Positions 18,459 to 20,458 of a stretch of DNA of 20,458 bases are shown here, one piece after another. The DNA is from Catenaria anguillulae PL171. Its lineage: Eukaryota; Blastocladiomycota; Blastocladiomycetes; Blastocladiales; Catenariaceae. Under the pieces are notes generated by a model that ran no database searches, was not told where the DNA came from, and saw only the letters and a program-made list of their open reading frames with translations. The stretch is from contig MCFL01000371.1 in the NCBI GenBank assembly GCA_002102555.1, positions 1 through 20,458 of the forward strand, in the 5' to 3' direction. The translations under genes were made by a program, and so were the position numbers. Position 1 is the stretch's first letter. Every line of letters starts with the position of its first letter.

Positions 18459-20028
18459 ATGTCTGGACACGATGAATTTGATCTTTCCATCTACGACGAC
18501 GAGTACCTGTACGGCGACTCGGGTCCGCGATCACCAACTGGCGTAACTTCGTCCACAAGCGCGCCGCCGCCGGCGCAACCGCAAGAAGAACCCGCCACCG
18601 GACCTTGATGAGCCAACCGATCCAGCCGAGTCTTATGCGGCATATGCAGCAGCAGCCGTTCAGCAGCAGCAGCAGCAGCCTCTGCTCGCCCACACATGCG
18701 CGGATCCCGCATCAACATCACGAACGCGGCGCAAAAGCGCCCACACCCTGATTCAGACAGCGAGACTGATGCACGCCCAGCCAAGGTGCCCGCAACCTCG
18801 GCAAATGTCGAGCACGCTGGCGATGTTTTGTCTGGATACGGCGACAGCCAAGTATGTTCCCTTCAATCGTGTCTTTACGGCGTCCGAATCCCAACCTCCC
18901 TTTATTCACCTTGTGTTGGTGTTTAGGCAGTTGCTCCTGCGTCTTCCGCACCTCAAGAGCAATACGTACGCAGGACACGGCTGGCGGCCAACCCGACGCT
19001 CCTTCGCTCGAATTTGATATTTCGCAATCCAACAATACCGGACCCTAACGCGACGTCGGCACTGATTATCAGGACTTGTCATGGGTACGGATCCTCCTTT
19101 ATTTATCTTGGACATTGCACTTTCTTCTCACTCAAGAGAGTGCCGCGACCACATTGAATATCAATCCGTGCACATTGTAGTGGACCTCGGACCGCGATGT
19201 CATTGACGTTGTTACCATGGTGACCAAGGACCAAGCATGCGTCAAGGACATTACATTCAAGAGCACAAGGTCAACGGCAAGTCGCGGGTTCGTTCACATC
19301 CCTCGTTCGTTATTACTTCTTTCCAAATCTAACTTGTCACCGTTCATTACACACCCGCAGCTCGGTCTATGTCCAATTCACTACGCCCGATATGGCTGCC
19401 GCCGCCAAGGTCGGCTTCGAAAACATTGAAATCGACCAACGCATGCCCGTTGTCCGCTTTGCCGACCCACACTTCAACCCGTTCCGCGTCCTGCCCAAGA
19501 CGGCCAGAATCGCAACTTGCAGCAACAACAGCACCACCAGGCGGCGGAGGGTTCCGCCCGCCCATGCATCAAAACTTCCAAGGCGGTCAAGGCGGCGGCT
19601 ACCGCCCGCCGTTCAACAACAACAACAACAACATGAATCCGAACCAAGGACCCATGGGAGGCGGCGGCGGGTTCGGTGGTGGGCAAGGCATGGTTCGCCC
19701 GCCGCCCGGTGGCCAGTTTCAGCAACGGCCGCCGCAGGGCATGGGTGGATATGGCAACGCGCCGCCCAGCGGGCCGTATGGCGGTGGGCCTGGTGGACCT
19801 GGAATGGGCATGGGGATGGGTGGCCAGTATCACCAGCGGCCGCCGCATCAAGGGTTTCCGAATCGCCCGCCGCATTTGCCGCCGCCGCCTGCACAGCTGC
19901 CGCCGCCACCCGGGCAGGGCGGGTATTATGGTCGCCCGCCGCATCAGCAGCAACAGCAACCGCAACAGGGTGGGTTTGGAGGCATGAATGGCGGCGATCG
20001 GCGTGGAAGTGGGGTTGGTCAATATTGA
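18459..20028 (+). CDS. CPSF6: Cleavage factor Im 68/59 kDa-like RRM protein (CPSF6/CPSF7 family)
   Basis: CFIm large subunits bind the 25-kDa subunit through an RRM and steer poly(A)-site choice in pre-mRNA 3' processing. The start MSGHDEFDLSIYDDEYLYGD recalls the acidic Tyr-rich head of CPSF6. The RRM begins SALIIRDLSWWTSDRDVIDV (CPSF6: ALYIGNLTWWTTDEDL), has VNGKSRG (CPSF6: ANGQSKG) and continues SVYVQFTTPDMAAAAKVGFE to DPHFNPFRVLPK. The tail, from about 19530, is Gly/Pro/Gln/Asn-rich low complexity ending GVGQY. Clear introns are 18852-18926, 19085-19180 and 19288-19360 (75, 96 and 73 nt). The exon structure between 18530 and 18696 is unsettled because the frame stops at TGATGA 18606 and resumes later. 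Four places look one G short after an AG (about 19077, 19260, 19500, 19536). I call it a real gene with a damaged consensus rather than a pseudogene, since the RRM motifs are intact. Confidence 0.78.
18661..18678 (+). repeat. CAG trinucleotide run
   Basis: Six CAG units lie in the N-terminal coding region of the CFIm68-like gene, after a shorter GCA/CAG stretch from about 18645. Depending on frame they encode Gln, Ala or Ser, so slippage here could contribute to the unsettled frame. Confidence 0.8.
19612..19630 (+). repeat. AAC trinucleotide run (poly-Asn)
   Basis: About six AAC units encode a run of Asn in the low-complexity tail of the CFIm68-like protein. Confidence 0.75.
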
Positions 20029-20176
20029 GTAGCAGCCAGTTTTCAAAGTGAATCAGACAGGTTGTGAGTGGGAGGATGGGTGGGCGACATCGCCCCGCAT
20101 CATGACGTATCCATCGAATACATGCAATTAATACAAAAAATGATGGCCGTCGGTCGATACCTAAATGGACTGAGCA
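20029..20176. other. Short convergent intergenic region
   Basis: Between the CFIm68-like stop and the favoured UCHL5 stop. An A-rich segment near 20125-20145 may serve polyadenylation of the plus-strand gene. Confidence 0.4.
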
Positions 20177-20458
20177 TCATTGCAGCTTACCCGCGGCCTT
20201 GGCAGACATGGCCGCCTCAAACTTTTCCTTGCCTCCTTCATTGACTTCTCCAAGGCGGGTTCCAAGAGGTCCTTTTCGGCCAATTGCTTGAGCAACTCGA
20301 GAATGAGCGGCAAATAATTGTGCCTCCTGCGCTCGTTTTCCCGCTGGAGTAACGGGCCATGAACAAGCACGTTAGATATCATGCAGCAGCTGTGACATGA
20401 AACGAAATGCAATGGGTACGACGCGATACCGATCCATCTTCTCGCGCTCAATCTGCAA
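20177..20458 (-). CDS. UCHL5: UCHL5/UCH37 deubiquitinase, C-terminal end (partial, runs off window)
   Basis: UCH37 is a ubiquitin C-terminal hydrolase bound to the proteasome through Rpn13/ADRM1 and, in animals, to INO80. Only the C-terminal extension is present; the catalytic domain lies beyond the window edge. Exon 20458-20423 encodes LQIEREKMDRYR; a 79-nt intron (20422-20344, GTCGTA...CAG) follows; the last exon begins RENERRRHNYLPLILELLKQ. This matches the UCH37 tail (KRYKIENIRRKHNYLPFIMELLKTLAE), the segment that binds Rpn13. After LLEPALEK the frame reads SMKEARKSLRRPC to a stop at 20161. The adjacent frame reads KFEAAMSAKAAGKLQ to a stop at 20177-20179, fitting the expected Lys/Ala-rich end far better. 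One A seems missing from the A-run (TTTT on plus, 20223-20226). Confidence 0.85.

Noticed and set aside
18969-19048. A second coding-looking frame (DTAGGQPDAPSLEFDISQ) in the CFIm68-like gene
   Set aside because: It runs into TAA at 19046-19048 and would need extra compensating changes. The other frame reaches SALIIR with only one break, and codon bias does not separate them.

Overview
The window looks like nuclear DNA of a compact, fairly GC-rich eukaryote with short spliceosomal introns. I resolved introns of about 54 to 109 nt, mostly GTACGN/GTRNGT donors and CAG/TAG acceptors. The best fit is an early-diverging, probably zoosporic (chytrid-like) fungus. An MCP1/DUF1691 membrane protein and an F-box plus degenerate-ankyrin protein point to fungi. 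A LRRC34-like protein, a cleavage factor Im 68-like protein and a UCH37-type deubiquitinase are typical of lineages that kept animal-like gene content. The taxon is an inference; nothing in the window proves it.

Layout: (1) 108-2632, minus, GRAMD4-like membrane protein, 4 exons. (2) 2821-4299, minus, LRRC34-like leucine-rich-repeat protein, 4 exons. (3) 4300-5143, divergent intergenic region. (4) 5144-6256, plus, ornithine decarboxylase antizyme, 2 exons, with a +1 programmed frameshift at an unusual CGA-UGA-U site. (5) 6257-7353, gene-poor. (6) about 7354-9304, plus, PIG-S, 5 exons. (7) 9467-10057, plus, PIG-Y, 2 exons. (8) 10530-11822, plus, F-box/ankyrin-like protein. (9) 11900-12780, minus, MCP1-like protein, 3 exons. 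(10) 12781-13443, divergent promoter region. (11) 13444-15326, plus, NUG1/GNL3-type circularly permuted nucleolar GTPase. (12) 15715 to about 18226, minus, unrecognised Ser/Ala-rich coiled-coil protein. (13) 18459-20028, plus, CPSF6/CFIm68-like RRM protein. (14) 20177 to the window edge, minus, the 3' end of a UCHL5/UCH37 gene.

The genes do not form one pathway; this is a normal eukaryotic mosaic. Two exceptions stand out. PIG-S (GPI transamidase) and PIG-Y (first GPI-GlcNAc transferase step) are direct head-to-tail neighbours. The antizyme is a self-contained polyamine sensor, because its own translation needs the frameshift.

A striking asymmetry concerns frame integrity. Seven genes left of about 13 kb can be spliced into uninterrupted family-consistent proteins, the antizyme UGA being the one expected exception. 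All four genes to the right need apparent single-base frame corrections, usually in short homopolymers. In the CFIm68-like gene, four breaks look like one G missing after an AG. I read this as a consensus-quality problem in the right third, but gene decay or something biological is not excluded.
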